64,000 bases of DNA from positions 1,116,001-1,180,000 of the forward strand of contig NZ_JAGIOE010000001.1 in NCBI RefSeq assembly GCF_017876575.1, read 5' to 3'. The notes under the pieces are model-generated. The model ran no database searches. It was not told the origin of the DNA and saw only the letters and a program-made list of their open reading frames with translations. Both the position numbers and the translations under genes were made by a program. Below, piece by piece: positions 34,978 through 43,827 of this stretch (position 1 is its first letter; each line of letters starts with the position of its first letter). The stretch is from Paeniglutamicibacter psychrophenolicus. GTDB lineage: Bacteria; Actinomycetota; Actinomycetes; Actinomycetales; Micrococcaceae.

Positions 34978-35817
34978 GTGAACACCACCGACACCGCGGC
35001 GCCGGAACTGGAGATCGCTCCCGGCGTGCGCGCACCGATGCTCGGCCTGGGCACCTGGCCGTTGCTCGGCGTGGATGCTGCCGACAGCGTCGCCCGCGGC
35101 ATCGCCAACGGCTACCGCCACATCGACACCGCCGAGAAATACGGCAACGAGGACGCCGTCGGCGAGGGCATCCGCCGCAGCGGCATTGCCCGGGGCGACC
35201 TGTGGGTCACCAGCAAGCTCAGCCTGCCGGGCCACTCCCGCGCCGGCGCAATCCAGAGCTACGACGCCGCGCTGAAGCGCATGGGCCTGGAATACCTGGA
35301 CCTGTTCCTGGTCCACTGGCCCAACCCGGAACTCGGCGGCTACGTCGAGGCCTGCCACGGACTGCAGGAACTGGTGAACGCCGGACGCCTGCGCGCCTGG
35401 GGAGTGTCCAACTTCAAGGCCGCCCACCTGGATGAGGTGCTGGCAGCGCGGCTGAAACCGGCGATCAACCAGATCCAGGTCGACCCGCGGCACCTGCAGA
35501 GGCCCCTGCTGGAAGCCAACGCGGCACGCGGCATCGCCACCGGGGCCTACAGCCCGCTGGGCCGCGCCGGGGACTTCCTCACCGACCCGGCCATCACCGG
35601 CCCGGCCACCGCCCACTCCAAGACCCCTGCCCAGATCGTGCTGCGCTGGCACCTAGACTCCGGCCGCATCGCTGTCCCGAAGTCGGCCAGCGACGCACGC
35701 CAGCGCGAGAACCTCGCGGTCTTCGACTTCACCCTCACGCCCGCCCAACGCGCGGGAATCGACGCCCTGGACACCGGGGCCGGCCCGCGGCTGGACTCCG
35801 ACGAGTACGGCCACTAG
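34978..35817 (+). CDS. Aldo/keto reductase
   Basis: The 279-residue protein is a monomeric NADPH-dependent (beta/alpha)8 reductase. The catalytic tetrad is intact: Asp50 and Tyr55 (GYRHIDTAEKYGNE), Lys80 (VTSKL) and His113 (VHWPNP). IAVPKSASDAR near the C-terminus is the NADP-binding segment. I prefer GTG 34978, giving MNTTDTAAPE with GAGAGG upstream; GTG 34954 overlapping the previous stop is an alternative. It belongs to the AKR5-like group that reduces keto acids and keto sugars. In this cluster it may act on an oxidised intermediate. Confidence 0.88.
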   Translation: MNTTDTAAPELEIAPGVRAPMLGLGTWPLLGVDAADSVARGIANGYRHIDTAEKYGNEDAVGEGIRRSGIARGDLWVTSKLSLPGHSRAGAIQSYDAALKRMGLEYLDLFLVHWPNPELGGYVEACHGLQELVNAGRLRAWGVSNFKAAHLDEVLAARLKPAINQIQVDPRHLQRPLLEANAARGIATGAYSPLGRAGDFLTDPAITGPATAHSKTPAQIVLRWHLDSGRIAVPKSASDARQRENLAVFDFTLTPAQRAGIDALDTGAGPRLDSDEYGH

Positions 35818-35872
35818 GCCCGAGCCTTCGCATTCCCTCCATCTCCCTTTGAACTGAACGGAAACACCCACG

Positions 35873-37642
35873 ATGAGCACCACCCCCATCCAAGCATCCG
35901 AGGTCGATGTCATTGTCGTCGGATCCGGCGCCGGCGGACTGTCGGCCGCGGTGACCGCCGCGTACCACGGGCTGAAGGTGGTTGTCGTGGAAAAAGCGGA
36001 GGTTTGCGGCGGGGCCACCTCCTGGTCCGGCGGCTGGGCCTGGACCCCGGGCAACCCTCTGGCCAAGGCCGCGGGGGTCAACGAGGACCGGGAGGACTTC
36101 CGCACCTACCTGCGCCACCGGCTGGGGGATCGGTACAACGCCGCACGCGTCGACGACTTCCTCGAAGCGGTGCCGCACATGGTCGGCTTCTTCCAGCACC
36201 GCACCTCCTTGCAGTTCACGCCCGGTGCGAAGATCAACGACATCTACGGGGACACCCCCGGAGCCGGAACCGGGCACCGCTCGGTGGGACCGGCCCCCTA
36301 CAACGCCCGGAACCTCAAGCCCAAGCTGAGGGCCAAGATGCGCCACCAGCTCTACGCCACCAGCTTCCTGGGCATGGGCATCATGGCCGGGGAAGACCTG
36401 TCCAAGTTCCTCTCCGCCTCGCAAGGCAGCATCCCCGGCATCCTGCATGCGGCCAAGCGCGTCACCACGCACATGTTCGACCTGGCCGTGCACCGCCGGA
36501 ACATGCAGTTGGTCAACGGCACGGCCCTTACCGCGCGGTTGATGAAGTCCGCCGACGACCTGGGCGTGGACATCCGCGTGTCCACCGCCGCGGAAAAGCT
36601 GGTCACCAATGAAGCCGGTGCCGTAACCGGCGTGGAACTGCGCGGACCCGAGGGCACCTACACCCTCGCCGCCCGCCGCGGCGTGGTGCTGGCCACCGGC
36701 GGCTTCCCGCAGAACGCCGCCCTGCGCGCCCAGCTCTTCCCCCAGACCCCCACGGGCAACGAACACTGGTCCCTGGCCCCGGCCGAGGCCAACGGTGCGG
36801 GCCTGGACATGGCTCGGGCCGTGGGCGCACGCTTCAACACCGATGTGGCCTCCCCTGCTGCATGGTGCCCGGTCTCGCTGATCAAGTACCCCAACGGGAA
36901 AACCGGCACCTTCCCGCACATCATGGACCGCGCCAAGCCCGGCAGCATCGGGGTGTTGGCCAACGGCAAGCGCTTCGTCAACGAGGCCAACGGCTATTAC
37001 GACTACGTCGAGGCCATGATCGAGGCGACCGGCGAGGGCCAGGCGGTGCAATCCTGGCAGATCGCCGACTCCCGCTATGTCCGCCGCTTCCCGCTGGGCA
37101 TGGCCAAGCCGCTGCCGGTGCCGCTGGCCCCGTACCTGCGCAGCGGCTACCTCATCAAGGGCAACACCCTGGAGGAACTGGCTACAAAGTGCGGCATCGA
37201 CCCTGAGCAGCTGGCCGCGACGGTCGCCGACTTCAACGCCCATGCGGCCAAGGGCAACGACCCCGAGTTCGGGCGCGGCGAAAGCGCCTTCAACCGCTAC
37301 GGCGGGGACGCGAAGAACACCCCCAACCCCTCACTCGGCGCAATCGAGAAGGGCCCGTTCTACGCGGTCAGGGTCGTGCCCGGTTCCTTCGGAACCTTCG
37401 CCGGCATCGACGTGGACGCCGCGGCCCGCGTGCTCAACGAGTCCGGAAACGTGATTCCCGGGCTCTACGCCGCGGGCAACGACCAGGCCAGCGTCATGGG
37501 CGGGCACTACCCGGCCGGCGGCATCAACCTCGGACCGGCCCTGACCTTCGGCTACGTCGCCGCGCGCGACATGGCCGGTGCCACCGAATACGAGGATGAC
37601 GGCACCCCGGCCCCGCATCCGAGGACCGCACCCACCAGCTAG
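35873..37642 (+). CDS. FAD-dependent dehydrogenase, fumarate reductase / 3-ketosteroid dehydrogenase-like (flavoprotein 2)
   Basis: The 589-residue protein carries VIVVGSGAGGLSAAVTAA (14-31) and EKAEVCGGATSWSGGWAWTPGN for FAD, and closes with [21 protein letters not shown]. The central substrate-capping domain differs from flavoprotein 1, yet the GNGT/ALTARL and RAKPGSIGVLANGKRFVNEA segments are shared. It has no signal peptide or extra cofactor domain. GGAAA lies eight bases before the ATG. It is followed by a YciI-like protein, as often seen with ring-processing flavoproteins. Proposed reaction: dehydrogenation next to a keto group. The substrate is unknown. Confidence 0.85.
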   Translation: MSTTPIQASEVDVIVVGSGAGGLSAAVTAAYHGLKVVVVEKAEVCGGATSWSGGWAWTPGNPLAKAAGVNEDREDFRTYLRHRLGDRYNAARVDDFLEAVPHMVGFFQHRTSLQFTPGAKINDIYGDTPGAGTGHRSVGPAPYNARNLKPKLRAKMRHQLYATSFLGMGIMAGEDLSKFLSASQGSIPGILHAAKRVTTHMFDLAVHRRNMQLVNGTALTARLMKSADDLGVDIRVSTAAEKLVTNEAGAVTGVELRGPEGTYTLAARRGVVLATGGFPQNAALRAQLFPQTPTGNEHWSLAPAEANGAGLDMARAVGARFNTDVASPAAWCPVSLIKYPNGKTGTFPHIMDRAKPGSIGVLANGKRFVNEANGYYDYVEAMIEATGEGQAVQSWQIADSRYVRRFPLGMAKPLPVPLAPYLRSGYLIKGNTLEELATKCGIDPEQLAATVADFNAHAAKGNDPEFGRGESAFNRYGGDAKNTPNPSLGAIEKGPFYAVRVVPGSFGTFAGIDVDAAARVLNESGNVIPGLYAAGNDQASVMGGHYPAGGINLGPALTFGYVAARDMAGATEYEDDGTPAPHPRTAPTS

Positions 37643-37692
37643 CAACACCCACCGGTTTTCCAAACACTCAGCACCCCCAGGAGCACCACGCC

Positions 37693-37977
37693 ATGAACAC
37701 CTACGCCATCAGCTACACCTACTCGAACGAGACCGCATCGAAGCGCGACGAGGTCCGCCCCAGCCACGTTGAATTCCTCAAGGGCCACTTCGAGGCCGGC
37801 CGCCTGCTGGTCAGCGGCCCCGTCGACGCAGGCGCCGGCGCCCTGCTGATCATCAGCGCCGCCGACGAGGCCGACGCGCTGGCCATGATGGATTCCGACC
37901 CGTTCGTCCAGGCCGGGCTGATCACCGAGCGCGGCATCCGCCGCTGGGACATCTTCTTCGGCAAGGACAAGCTCTAG
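37693..37977 (+). CDS. YciI family protein
   Basis: The 94-residue protein has the YciI/muconolactone-isomerase-like ferredoxin fold: HVEFLKGHFEAGRLLVSGP with a His, then DPFVQAGLITERGIRRWDIFF. AGGAG lies nine bases before the ATG. Related small proteins act as dehydrochlorinases, isomerases or accessory lyases in ring catabolism. It sits between flavoprotein 2 and a zinc alcohol dehydrogenase in one run, so it may isomerise or eliminate from their product. Confidence 0.85.
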   Translation: MNTYAISYTYSNETASKRDEVRPSHVEFLKGHFEAGRLLVSGPVDAGAGALLIISAADEADALAMMDSDPFVQAGLITERGIRRWDIFFGKDKL

Positions 37978-38009
37978 GCCCCGCCGCCAGGACCAGAAAG
38001 GACAAGACC

Positions 38010-39074
38010 ATGCTCAGAGCACACACCACCAAGCGCCGGACCATCGAGTTCCGCGACGAGGACATGCCTGCCCTGCGTCCCGGGCACGCCCTGGTGCGCG
38101 TCCAGCACGTCGCCTTGTGCGGCACCGACCTGCACATCTGGGACGACGACTACCCCACCGACCTGCCGCTGGTCCAGGGCCACGAGTTCGTGGGCATCAT
38201 CGAGGCCATCGACCACGGCACCCCGGCAACGCCGGGAGCGGCACAGCTTCCGGTGGGAACGCCGGTGGCGGTCAGCCCCATGGTCTACTGCAACGAGTGC
38301 GGCCCCTGCCAGGCCGGGCGCTACAACGTCTGCCAATCCATTTCCTGCCTGGGATGCTACGAGGACGGCGCCCTGGCCGAGGTCCTCAGCGTTCCGGTCG
38401 GCAAGCTCCATGTGCTGCCCGAGGGCATGCCCGTCCGGCTTGCCGCCCTCGGGGAGCCCGGCTCGATCGCGATGCAGGCGGTCAACCGGGGCACCCCGGT
38501 GGAAGGCGAAACCGCCCTGGTGCTGGGCTGCGGACCGATCGGGCTGCTGGCCATCCTGTTCCTGACCGAGCGCGGGGTCACGGTCATCGCCTCGGATCTT
38601 TCGGAATCGCGCCTCGAACTGGCCCGGGCCTTCGGAGCCGTGGCCACGCTGAAGGCCGGCCCCGGCGAATTCCCGAACCCCGAACAGCGGGCCGAACTCG
38701 AGAGCTGGTGCCCGCTGTCCGGCCCGTCGCTGGTCATCGAGGCCACGGGCGTTCCGGTGTCGTTCGAAAACGCCGTGCACCTGGCCGCGCCCACGGCACG
38801 CATCGTTCAGGTCGGCATTTCCACGGCAACCGCGGCACTGTCCATGAGGGATGTCCCCTTCAAGGAACTGGACATCAGGGGAAGCCGCAACAGCCTGAAC
38901 CTGATCCCCGAGGCATTGAAGGTGCTCAACCGGCACCACGACCTCGTCTACAAGCTGATCACCCACAGCTTCGATTTGAAGCAGCTGGGGCAGGCCTTCG
39001 AAACCATGCTGGATCCCGGGCAAAACGTCGGGAAAATCGTCATCGACATGCCCGCCAGCGTCCTCGCCTCCTAA
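38010..39074 (+). CDS. Zinc-dependent alcohol dehydrogenase (MDR superfamily)
   Basis: The 354-residue protein is complete, unlike the remnant at the start of the window. Catalytic zinc ligands are Cys37 (VALCGTD) and His58-Glu59 (GHEF); the structural site is CNECGPCQAGRYNVC. The Rossmann motif is VLGCGPIGLLA, followed by SDLSESRL, where the Asp suggests NAD+. It resembles threonine/sorbitol/L-idonate dehydrogenases. AAAGGA precedes the ATG. Within the cluster it probably oxidises a secondary alcohol of the ring or sugar acid to a ketone, preparing the substrate for the flavoproteins. Confidence 0.9.
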   Translation: MLRAHTTKRRTIEFRDEDMPALRPGHALVRVQHVALCGTDLHIWDDDYPTDLPLVQGHEFVGIIEAIDHGTPATPGAAQLPVGTPVAVSPMVYCNECGPCQAGRYNVCQSISCLGCYEDGALAEVLSVPVGKLHVLPEGMPVRLAALGEPGSIAMQAVNRGTPVEGETALVLGCGPIGLLAILFLTERGVTVIASDLSESRLELARAFGAVATLKAGPGEFPNPEQRAELESWCPLSGPSLVIEATGVPVSFENAVHLAAPTARIVQVGISTATAALSMRDVPFKELDIRGSRNSLNLIPEALKVLNRHHDLVYKLITHSFDLKQLGQAFETMLDPGQNVGKIVIDMPASVLAS

Positions 39075-39115
39075 AAGCCCCGTCCCCGAGTCCCACCGAA
39101 CGGAAGCACTGAATC

Positions 39116-40777
39116 ATGAACATCCCCCTTGCCTCCCCGGCCACACCGATCACCGAGCTGGAGTCCGTCTATGACGTGGTGGTCATCGGCTCCGGTGCCG
39201 CCGGCCTGACCTCCGCGGTGCGTGCCGCCCACGCGGGGGCCAACGTGCTGGTGCTGGAGAAGGCCGCGCTGCTGGGCGGAACCAGTTCCGCCGGCGGGGG
39301 CGTGATCTGGGCACCGAACAACCACCTCGCCCGCGAGGCCGGATTTGCCGACTCGAAGACAGCCGGGGCCGCCTACCTGCACGCCGTGGCCGGCCACGCC
39401 ATGGAGCAGGCCGACATCGACTGGTTCGTTGACACCGCGGCCCAGGCCATCGAGTTCCTCGACGGCCAGACCCAAGTGAACCTGGTGCCGCTGGCACGGC
39501 CGGATTACCACATGGAATGGGACGGCGCGGCGCACGGCGGGCGAAGCCTGGACAACCTGCCGTTCACCGGGGAAGGGTACCCCGGGCTCAGCGCGATGCT
39601 GCGCCCACCGACCTACTTCCCGCTGCTGAGCATGATCGAGCGCGACACCCTTAACGGGCGGGCCCCCGACGCGGGGCTGCTCGCCGAACGAGCCGCCTCG
39701 GGGGTGCGCACCATGGGCGGTGCCCTGGTGGGCTCCCTGGCTGCCACCGCCCTGGACCTGGGAGTGGTCTTGACCCTCGAGGCGCCGGTGACCGACCTCG
39801 TTCGCAGTGAAACGGGTTGGACTCTGGAGATTGCGGGAAGCTCGGAGGTGCGTGCCGATGCGGTGGTCATCGCCTCGGGCGGGTTCGAATGGAACGAGCG
39901 GCTGCGCCGGGCGTTCCTGCCGCTGCCGGTCACACCCATCGGCGCCCCTTCGAACGAGGGCGACGGGCTGGAACTTGGACTCGCCGTCGGGGCAACGGTG
40001 CGGGACATGACGGCGGTCTGGGGCGTACCGGTGATCACCCCACCGGCGCAGCAATACGACTCCAAGCCCTCGGGCCGCATGGGCAACGTGGAGATGACGT
40101 TGCCGGGTTCCATCACCGTCAATGCCTCGGGGCGCCGCTTCGTGAACGAAGCCCTGAACTACCACGATGCCGCGCGGGTCTTCGCCAACATCGATCCGAA
40201 CACCTCATACCAGGCCAACAACCCGGCATGGCTCGTGTTCGATGCGTACTACCTCGAAAAGTACCCGGTGGCGGGCTCCACACCCGGGGTGCCCGAGGAG
40301 TGGATGAGCAGTGCGGAGTCCCTGGAGGAGCTGGGCCGGGCCCTGGGCATCGATGCCGCCGCCCTGGCCGAAACGGTGCGCACCTTCAACGTGGACGCCG
40401 AAAAAGGCGTGGACAGCGAATTCGGGCGCGGCAGCAGCGAGCAGGACCGCCACCTGGGTGATGCCTCGAACCTGCCCAATCCCTGCCTGGCGCCGCTGGC
40501 CCGCGCCCCGTTTTACGCGGTGCCGTTGCATGCCGGGGTGCTCGGCACCTCGGGCGGGCTGGCCGCCAACCACGACGGGCAGGTCCTGGACCGGCATGGC
40601 AAGCCGATCGAGGGGCTCTACGCGGCGGGGAATGTTGCCGCGAGCGTGTTCCGCAACAATTACCCCGGCGGCGGGGCAACCCTCGGCTCGGCGGTGACCC
40701 GTGCCTTTGCTGCGGGCCGGCACATCGCCGCCGACGGTGCACGAAAGCGGGAAGCGGCAGGCGTCGTTCCCGCATGA
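39116..40777 (+). CDS. FAD-dependent dehydrogenase, fumarate reductase / 3-ketosteroid dehydrogenase-like (flavoprotein 3)
   Basis: The 553-residue protein has VVVIGSGAAGLTSAVRAA (21-38), EKAALLGGTSSAGGGVIWAPNN and a closing GLYAAGNVAASVFRNNYPGGG. The GGTSSAGGG..W motif is close to that of 3-ketosteroid dehydrogenases. It is the third such flavoprotein in the cluster and the most divergent in its C-terminal lid. The next gene, an SDR, probably starts at 40930; an apparent overlap at 40774 lacks support. Role proposed: a second or third dehydrogenation on the way to an unsaturated or aromatic ring; this is inferred from the family and copy number only. Confidence 0.85.
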   Translation: MNIPLASPATPITELESVYDVVVIGSGAAGLTSAVRAAHAGANVLVLEKAALLGGTSSAGGGVIWAPNNHLAREAGFADSKTAGAAYLHAVAGHAMEQADIDWFVDTAAQAIEFLDGQTQVNLVPLARPDYHMEWDGAAHGGRSLDNLPFTGEGYPGLSAMLRPPTYFPLLSMIERDTLNGRAPDAGLLAERAASGVRTMGGALVGSLAATALDLGVVLTLEAPVTDLVRSETGWTLEIAGSSEVRADAVVIASGGFEWNERLRRAFLPLPVTPIGAPSNEGDGLELGLAVGATVRDMTAVWGVPVITPPAQQYDSKPSGRMGNVEMTLPGSITVNASGRRFVNEALNYHDAARVFANIDPNTSYQANNPAWLVFDAYYLEKYPVAGSTPGVPEEWMSSAESLEELGRALGIDAAALAETVRTFNVDAEKGVDSEFGRGSSEQDRHLGDASNLPNPCLAPLARAPFYAVPLHAGVLGTSGGLAANHDGQVLDRHGKPIEGLYAAGNVAASVFRNNYPGGGATLGSAVTRAFAAGRHIAADGARKREAAGVVPA

Positions 40778-40929
40778 TTCCGCAGCGGTCCGGGGGCATC
40801 GAGGTGCGCCGCCGAACGCGCATCCGCTGCATGCATGGTCTGGACCCAGGCCCACAAGCAATGACCGAAGCGGCAGGCCCGGATATTTGCCGGGACTCCA
40901 CACCCTTCCCGCACACCAAGGAGAACCTC

Positions 40930-41700
40930 ATGGATGATCGCACCCTGGCGCCCCTGCCGGATTTCAGTCCGTGGCCGGGCCGCTTCGCCCAGCGGGTGGT
41001 CCTGGTGACCGGGGCCAGCGGGGGACTGGGCTCCGCTGCCGTGGAACGGCTGCGTAGGGAGGGCGCAGTGGTGGTGGCCACCGACGTGGTCGCGCCGGTC
41101 GGGGAGCCGGGGGATGACGGGCTGTCGCAGGGCCTGGACGTCACGGATCCGGGGCAATGGTCGCAGGTGCTGGAGGGGATACTGGGGCGTTTCGGGCGGC
41201 TCGACGGGGCCCTGTTTTGCCACGGGCTCCAGGGGCCGGAAACGCCGGTGGACCAGATGCCCCGTGACGGCTGGAACCGGACCCTGGAAATCAACCTCAC
41301 CGGGTGCCTCCACGGGTTGCAGGCCGTCTTGCCGGTGATGCGCGAGGCCGGTTACGGACGGATCGCCATGCTCGCCTCGATCGCGGGGCGGGAAGGCAAC
41401 CCGAACATGGCTGCCTACTCGGTTTCCAAGGCGGGGCTGATTGCGCTGGGCAAGACCGCTGCCAAGGAGAATGCCCGCCATGGCATCTCCATCAACTGCG
41501 TCGCGCCGTCCATGTTCCAGACGCCGCTGCTTGCGGCACTCAGTCCGGAACGCAATGCCGAGCTGCTCTCACGCGTGCCGATGGGGCGGGTAGGCGATCC
41601 CACCGAGTTTGCGGCGCTGGCCGCCTGGTTGCTCTCGTCCGAAGCCAGTTACATGACCGGGCAGACGCTGGATCTCAGCGGGGGCCGGAACAGTGCCTGA
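40930..41700 (+). CDS. Short-chain dehydrogenase/reductase (SDR)
   Basis: The 256-residue classical SDR has TGASGGLG (27-34), Asp52 after the second strand (favouring NAD+), and the catalytic set Asn122, Ser150, Tyr163 and Lys167 (YSVSK). ATG 40930 follows a good AAGGAGAA; a 52-residue longer frame from 40774 has no SDR resemblance. It likely interconverts a ring hydroxyl and ketone for the flavoprotein encoded just upstream. Confidence 0.9.
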   Translation: MDDRTLAPLPDFSPWPGRFAQRVVLVTGASGGLGSAAVERLRREGAVVVATDVVAPVGEPGDDGLSQGLDVTDPGQWSQVLEGILGRFGRLDGALFCHGLQGPETPVDQMPRDGWNRTLEINLTGCLHGLQAVLPVMREAGYGRIAMLASIAGREGNPNMAAYSVSKAGLIALGKTAAKENARHGISINCVAPSMFQTPLLAALSPERNAELLSRVPMGRVGDPTEFAALAAWLLSSEASYMTGQTLDLSGGRNSA

Positions 41701-42267
41701 CCTCCACCCGGGGGCACTGGAGCGTGGGGTTGCATTCCTGTGGCGGCGTGCCGGTGGTCTTGCCGCCGAGTGGATTCACGCGGCCAAATGACATCACGGG
41801 CAATCGGGCGCGCGTTGCCTGGCTGAAGCAGCTGACCCCGGCGTGCGCACAGCGCGCAAGTGTTACGGCCCTCCGTCCGCGGACCGAACCCCGGGAAGAC
41901 GCCGCACGAAGTAGTTGTCGAGCGGTTCGGATGCCGGATGCGGGACCTTAAAATACCTTGTCAACGTCGTTTTTTAAGGCATCTTGAACAAGCATCGGTG
42001 GTGTTGGTGGTGCGAAAGTGCCGTCGATTGCCTGCCGTCGAAGTTCGGATTTTTACAGTGGCTTGCATCACAGTGTGCAGTACGCTACGTTACAGATTGT
42101 TCGCATTAAGTACATATGTGCGCATTACGTACAAATGCTGATCGAGCAGGCACTGCGAGGAAGCCTTGGCGAAACCCGTCCGGCCCCACCAGACCACCCA
42201 GCTAGGACATCTCCATTCGCATCGCGTCGGGCACCTGCCCGGCCACCAAAATTCCAGGGGAACCATC
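41701..42267. other. Gene-free stretch before the tctCBA genes
   Basis: These 567 bases carry no credible gene. From about 41940 to 42140 the composition turns AT-rich. CCTTAAAA (41946-41953) and TTTTAAGG (41972-41979) form an 8-bp inverted repeat that may end the SDR transcript. The direct repeats at 42102-42133 and the surrounding AT-rich bases are the likely control region of the transporter genes. Confidence 0.5.
42102..42133. repeat. Direct repeat CGCATTAMGTACA upstream of tctC
   Basis: CGCATTAAGTACA (42102-42114) and CGCATTACGTACA (42121-42133) differ at one base and are spaced 19 bp start to start, nearly two helical turns. The intervening GTACATATGTGC is almost a palindrome. Such an array 135 bases before the transporter start is probably an activator or repressor site. 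Confidence 0.6.
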
Positions 42268-43254
42268 ATGAAGAAGACCATCCTCCGTTCCGCGGCACTG
42301 CTTGCCGCGGGCCTGCTGACCGTCACCGGTTGTTCGGCCAACGCCAAGTCCGGTGGCACGGCCGACGGGAACTACCCGTCCAAGGACGTCCGGCTGATCG
42401 TGCCGTGGGCCGCCGGCGGCTCCGGCGACCTGACCGCACGCACCATCGCCCCGCTGCTGGAAAAAGACCTCGGGGTCAACGTGATCGTCGAAAACAAGCC
42501 CGGCGCCAACGGCTCGGTGGCCTACAACTGGCTGGCCGAACAGGAACCCGACGGCTACAACCTGGCCATGATGGGTGTCGAGGTCGCCACCTTGCAGTTC
42601 ATGGACTATGACATCAAGCCGGAGAACTACGCGCCGATCGGCCAGGGGCTGGCCGGGCCGGGAGCCATCGCGGTTCCTGTCGACTCGCCGTTCAAGACCC
42701 TGGAAGACCTGATCGCGGCCGCCAAGGCCAAGCCGGGGGACCTGACTTTCTCCTCCCCGGGCATCGGCTCGGTGTGGGACTCCCCGGCAGCCGGGCTGCA
42801 GCAGCTGGCAGACATCAAGCTGACCTCGGTGCCATTTGACGGATCTGCACCGGCCATTGCCGCGGCGGCCGCCGGCAAGGTCGATTTTTCCATCGACGCC
42901 ATCGGCTCGCAGAAGATCCAGGTCGACGGCGGCCACCTGCGCTACCTGGCCATGCTCACCGACGAGCGCGATCCGGACAATCCGGATGTGCCCACCGCCA
43001 AGGAAGCCGGCGTGGACCTGCAGAACGCCTCATGGGTTGGGGTCATGGCACCCAAGGGCACCCCCGAGGACACGGTGAAGAAGCTCTCCGACGCCATGGA
43101 GAAGGCCACCGGGGACGCCGGCTACCAGCAGGTGATCACGTCCTCGAACCTGGTGCCGACCTTCAAGGACTCCACCGAAATGGCCGCCTTCATCCAGGAC
43201 GAGGCCAAGCGCTACGGCCCGTGGATCGAATACGCCAAGAACAACACCAAGTAG
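42268..43254 (+). CDS. tctC: Tripartite tricarboxylate transporter, substrate-binding lipoprotein (TctC/Bug family)
   Basis: The 328-residue protein has a lipoprotein signal (MKKTILRSAALLAAGLLTV) ending in a lipobox with Cys22. The mature part is a Bug-type receptor: VRLIVPWAAGGSGDLTAR, ENKPGANGSVAYN and the loop GVMAPKGTPEDTVKKL. It catches a carboxylated solute outside the cell and hands it to TctAB. ATG 42268 has AGGGGAAC before it. The three tct genes follow the flavoprotein/SDR run after a 567-base control region, so they may import a related acid, perhaps under separate regulation. Confidence 0.9.
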   Translation: MKKTILRSAALLAAGLLTVTGCSANAKSGGTADGNYPSKDVRLIVPWAAGGSGDLTARTIAPLLEKDLGVNVIVENKPGANGSVAYNWLAEQEPDGYNLAMMGVEVATLQFMDYDIKPENYAPIGQGLAGPGAIAVPVDSPFKTLEDLIAAAKAKPGDLTFSSPGIGSVWDSPAAGLQQLADIKLTSVPFDGSAPAIAAAAAGKVDFSIDAIGSQKIQVDGGHLRYLAMLTDERDPDNPDVPTAKEAGVDLQNASWVGVMAPKGTPEDTVKKLSDAMEKATGDAGYQQVITSSNLVPTFKDSTEMAAFIQDEAKRYGPWIEYAKNNTK

Positions 43255-43296
43255 TTCCGTGCCCGCAAACGGCCACCCGAAGCCAGGGAGGACAGC

Positions 43297-43827
43297 ATGA
43301 CTGACCAACCATCGATCGACGAGATCGACCAAGACGCGGCCATCGAGGCCGCGCACCACCACGAGGAACCACTGGTTCGCGACCTCCCGGTGCGCCTGCG
43401 CGAGCTGGTCGCCGTGGTCACCTGCATCGGGCTGGGGATCTGGATCCTCGTCGCCGGCAAGGACATCATCGTGCGCGGCAGTGCGGAACTGGGCCCGGTC
43501 TTCTGGCCGAACATGCTCGGGGCCGGGCTGATCCTTTTCGGCGTGGTGATCGTGCTCAACAACGTGTTGCGCGGGGTCCGCAAGGCCGATGTCCCGGAGC
43601 GGATCACCACCTCGGGGCTGGTGATGTTCGGGATGGCCATGGCCGTGGCCATCGGCTACCTGCTGCTGTGGAACGTCCTGCAGTTCTGGATCATCACGTT
43701 TGTCGCGCTCGCCCTGTTCACCCTGGTCCTGGGCGGGCGCAGCTGGAAGGCCGTGCTGGCCTTCCCCGCGGTGACCACCGCGGTCCTCCATTTCCTGTTC
43801 ATCGTTGCATTGCGAGTTCCGCTATGA
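43297..43827 (+). CDS. tctB: Tripartite tricarboxylate transporter, small membrane subunit (TctB)
   Basis: The 176-residue protein has four hydrophobic helices after a charged N-terminus of about 40 residues, the standard TctB layout (LGIWILVAGKDIIVRGSAELGPVFWPNMLG). GGGAGG precedes ATG 43297. It overlaps tctA by ATGA. It forms the accessory membrane subunit of the sodium-driven uptake system. Confidence 0.85.
   Translation: MTDQPSIDEIDQDAAIEAAHHHEEPLVRDLPVRLRELVAVVTCIGLGIWILVAGKDIIVRGSAELGPVFWPNMLGAGLILFGVVIVLNNVLRGVRKADVPERITTSGLVMFGMAMAVAIGYLLLWNVLQFWIITFVALALFTLVLGGRSWKAVLAFPAVTTAVLHFLFIVALRVPL

Noticed and set aside
41860-42141. 93-codon plus-strand frame in the gap before tctC
   Set aside because: No ribosome site, no family resemblance, and it runs through the AT-rich control region with repeats.
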